Virus record (IMG/VR): IMGVR_UViG_3300033141_001686
Location: 1 to 39,933 of that record
Source of the DNA: a virus
Direction: 5' to 3' (one strand)
DNA: 39,933 bases
Positions within the stretch are counted from its first letter, which is position 1; the number at the start of each line of letters is the position of its first letter. Below the pieces are notes generated by a model, which did not search any database, was not told the DNA's origin, and saw nothing but the letters and a program-made list of their open reading frames with translations. The translations under genes and the position numbers were made by a program. Shown here piece by piece: positions 38,483 to 39,933 of this stretch.

Positions 38483-38836
38483 ATGTTAGAGGCATGTAAT
38501 CATCTAACAGGCGGAGATCTATTCGCCCTGATTATGTCAGTTTATTTGATAGGGTTTATAGTAGGGAAGGTTGCGCCACGGAAAAAGAAAAAACAGATCG
38601 TTGATTTCTCCCGTTTCAGGTCTACCTATTACTCACAGACGGGGAAACACCTGCACGTCACGGTATCTTTTGATAGAATGGGGCATGTTGTATACTTGGA
38701 AGACGAGAAAGGGCAGACACATTTAGACACAGTGGCTTGCTCTATACCTTCTTTAACTGAGGCGTTAGACGAATTAGAAGTAAACATAAACTACCTGCTT
38801 GAGCGGGGAGAACTTTTTACGAAATGGGGAAAGTAG
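38483..38836 (+). CDS. Membrane-anchored hypothetical protein, 117 aa
   Basis: ATG 38483 follows AGGAGGAGGACTAAT. The N-terminus MLEACNHLTGGDLFALIMSV continues into YLIGFIVGKVAPRKKKK: one membrane helix (about 12-30) followed by a positive patch, so the C-terminal domain is probably cytoplasmic. That domain has HLHVTVSFDRMGHVVYLEDE and a long helix at the end. Function unknown; it could bring a partner to the membrane. Confidence 0.7.
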   Translation: MLEACNHLTGGDLFALIMSVYLIGFIVGKVAPRKKKKQIVDFSRFRSTYYSQTGKHLHVTVSFDRMGHVVYLEDEKGQTHLDTVACSIPSLTEALDELEVNINYLLERGELFTKWGK

Positions 38837-38837
38837 T

Positions 38838-39032
38838 ATGGGCGTTAAACTAGAGGTAGAGCACGAGCCTACGGAGGACGAGCTTAAAGGAATGAAGGTA
38901 GGGGACCAGACTTGGGACAGAAGGCTTCAGTTAGGAATAGATAGAGTCCACGGAGGGTGGCTTTACTACGGGTGGGACCACACCGACAACAGGATACACC
39001 CTTCTACTTTTGTGCCGGAGGTGGCCAAATAA
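38838..39032 (+). CDS. Hypothetical early protein, 64 aa
   Basis: Start ATG 38838 (MGVKLEVEHEPTEDELKGMK), preceded by GGGGAAAGTAGT; the frame is open upstream only within the previous gene. The second half has LGIDRVHGGWLYYGWDHTD, an aromatic beta segment. No family recognised. Its stop overlaps the next ATG (TAATG). Confidence 0.7.
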   Translation: MGVKLEVEHEPTEDELKGMKVGDQTWDRRLQLGIDRVHGGWLYYGWDHTDNRIHPSTFVPEVAK

Positions 39033-39433
39033 TGAACACATCAGAATTTGAAGAAAATGTGGAGCACAGAATTGATATGATAAGATCAGTACTAACCAGT
39101 AAGGGCGAAGAGTACGCAGTAGGAGGTGACAGGCTGCACAATTTCAAAGTAGCGGCCAGAGTTAAGGGCGAAACTATGGAGAAAGCCCTAGAAGGTATGC
39201 GTATCAAGCATGACGTATCTATTATGGATATGATTAACAACCCAGATAGCGTTACTGAAGCTATGATAGACGAGAAGATAGGCGACCGTATAAACTACGA
39301 CGTCATACTCTCCGCCATCTTTTTAGAGAGAATAAAGCTCAAGAAAGAAAAAGATTACTGGAAGTTCAAAGACAGCCCAAAAGTGACGCCCATCGAGGCT
39401 TTATCTGGTGGTCACTTAGAGATGGAGGCTTAG
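39032..39433 (+). CDS. Nmad1/DUF1599-like protein, 133 aa
   Basis: ATG 39032 gives MNTSEFEENVEHRIDMIRSV. The core EEYAVGGDRLHNFKVAARVK, followed by EKALEGMRIKHDVSIMDMI, matches the conserved pattern 'KG-EYA-DRL-NF ... AL-G---KH--SI-D' of phage proteins annotated as nucleotide-modification-associated domain 1 or DUF1599. The His and Asp residues in this pattern may bind metal. It lies two genes before the MazG-like enzyme, which fits a role in nucleotide metabolism; the reaction is not established. Confidence 0.72.
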   Translation: MNTSEFEENVEHRIDMIRSVLTSKGEEYAVGGDRLHNFKVAARVKGETMEKALEGMRIKHDVSIMDMINNPDSVTEAMIDEKIGDRINYDVILSAIFLERIKLKKEKDYWKFKDSPKVTPIEALSGGHLEMEA

Positions 39434-39436
39434 GCT

Positions 39437-39679
39437 ATGAAGAAAAGGTACGAGAAGTTGGTACACAAACTATCGGCAGTTGTCCTCTCCGCTGATGGCA
39501 GGCACAAACAAGCAACAGCTAGATTTATGACCCTAGTAACAGATGAACTAGATAAAGAGAGGTTCTCCCACAGCAAGAATGTAAGGAACACCATACACAT
39601 TGGGTTGGCACAGGCTAGGCGAGATTTCAATAAGAAATTCGGAAAGTTTAAACGTATAGAAGAGGCGGTGAGACTATGA
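39437..39679 (+). CDS. Small basic hypothetical protein, 80 aa
   Basis: Reads MKKRYEKLVHKLSAVVLSAD and THIGLAQARRDFNKKFGKF-like segments (NTIHIGLAQARRDFNKKF). Basic and helical. Ribosome site GGAGGCTTAGGCT. The stop and the MazG-like ATG overlap (ATGA). No family recognised. Confidence 0.7.
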   Translation: MKKRYEKLVHKLSAVVLSADGRHKQATARFMTLVTDELDKERFSHSKNVRNTIHIGLAQARRDFNKKFGKFKRIEEAVRL

Positions 39680-39933
39680 CAGAAACTAAATATGAGCACA
39701 GAATAGAGGACGACTTCTATAACGGCATGAAAGAGTGTAGGCAAAACGATAAAGAGAAACGCACTGCCAAATATATGTTTAAGAAAGTGGCGGGGTTTGG
39801 TAGGGGTATGCTGACCAAGCTAAGAGACAACAATCACAAGCCACACTGGAAAGACTACGACATAAGTTATTGCCTCCACAGATTAGACGAAGAAGTAGTT
39901 GAATTGAAAGAAGCGAACAAAAAAGGTATCGTT
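39676..39933 (+). CDS. MazG-like nucleotide pyrophosphohydrolase, N-terminal part
   Basis: ATG 39676 overlaps the previous stop (ATGA) and the frame runs off the right edge. It contains DYDISYCLHRLDEEVVELKE (about residues 62-81): the E-E-x2-E metal-binding helix of MazG-type enzymes. Its continuation at positions 16-144 supplies the second acidic helix and stop, for 128 residues in total. These proteins hydrolyse non-canonical or excess (d)NTPs. An upstream helical extension (about 60 residues, basic) is also present. Confidence 0.85.
   Translation, partial: MTETKYEHRIEDDFYNGMKECRQNDKEKRTAKYMFKKVAGFGRGMLTKLRDNNHKPHWKDYDISYCLHRLDEEVVELKEANKKGIV
39919..39933. repeat. Terminal direct repeat, copy 2
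   Basis: Identical to bases 1-15; it closes the circle in frame through the MazG-like gene. Confidence 0.95.

Noticed and set aside
1-39933. Prophage or integrated element
   Set aside because: No integrase, excisionase cassette, attachment duplication or host genes; the tRNA-like gene has no integrase beside it.

Overview
The window is a complete or nearly complete genome of a lytic-type tailed phage with a short tail (podovirus). The first 15 bases are repeated as the last 15 bases, and a MazG-like gene that leaves the right edge resumes in frame at the left edge. The contig is therefore a circularly permuted or circularised assembly with a unit of about 39,918 bp. No integrase, repressor cassette, transposase, rRNA or bacterial chromosomal gene was seen. 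The host cannot be named. Promoters are classical sigma70 type (TTGACA-17-TATACT) and ribosome sites are strong (GGAGG).

The + strand carries one long early/replication transcript. It starts at a strong promoter near 34524-34551, runs off the right edge and continues from position 1 to 11867. Its first part (34854-39933) is a train of about 18 small, tightly packed, mostly unknown genes. These include three small zinc-ribbon proteins, two membrane proteins, a PP-loop/Lar-like chimera, an Nmad1/DUF1599-like protein and the MazG-like pyrophosphohydrolase. Several are preceded by stem-loop leaders of a recurrent design. The second part (174-11867) is the replication module: HNH endonuclease, HTH protein, Prim-Pol/VapE-type primase-helicase, SNF2-type helicase, DUF2800 PD-(D/E)XK nuclease, DUF2815 ssDNA-binding protein, family A DNA polymerase with an unusual tandem zinc-ribbon insertion, RusA resolvase and a DEDDh exonuclease.

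The - strand (33794 down to 11860) carries the late genes in the order of T7-type virions. A tRNA-like gene comes first, then a small protein, a SAP/LEM-like protein, candidate small terminase, large terminase, T7 gp8-like portal, Bbp19-like protein, scaffold, major capsid and a candidate decoration protein. A rho-independent terminator follows. Next come gp11- and gp12-like tail tube proteins, a gp13-like GNAT-fold protein, three internal virion proteins and a T7 gp17-type tail fibre. The block ends with a small holin-like membrane protein, adhesin-like proteins and an L,D-transpeptidase-like protein that may be the lysin. Good promoters precede the tRNA, the structural operon, the capsid gene and the tail fibre. 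No phage RNA polymerase was found, so the T7-like virion is paired with host-polymerase promoters and a replication module of the kind usually seen in phages and prophages of Firmicutes.

The 33830-34523 interval between the divergent transcripts has no gene. It holds arrays of TTGARRNGA/TCAATCA repeats, two CACGTG-centred palindromes and a possible structured RNA, and it is the best candidate for the control region and/or replication origin.
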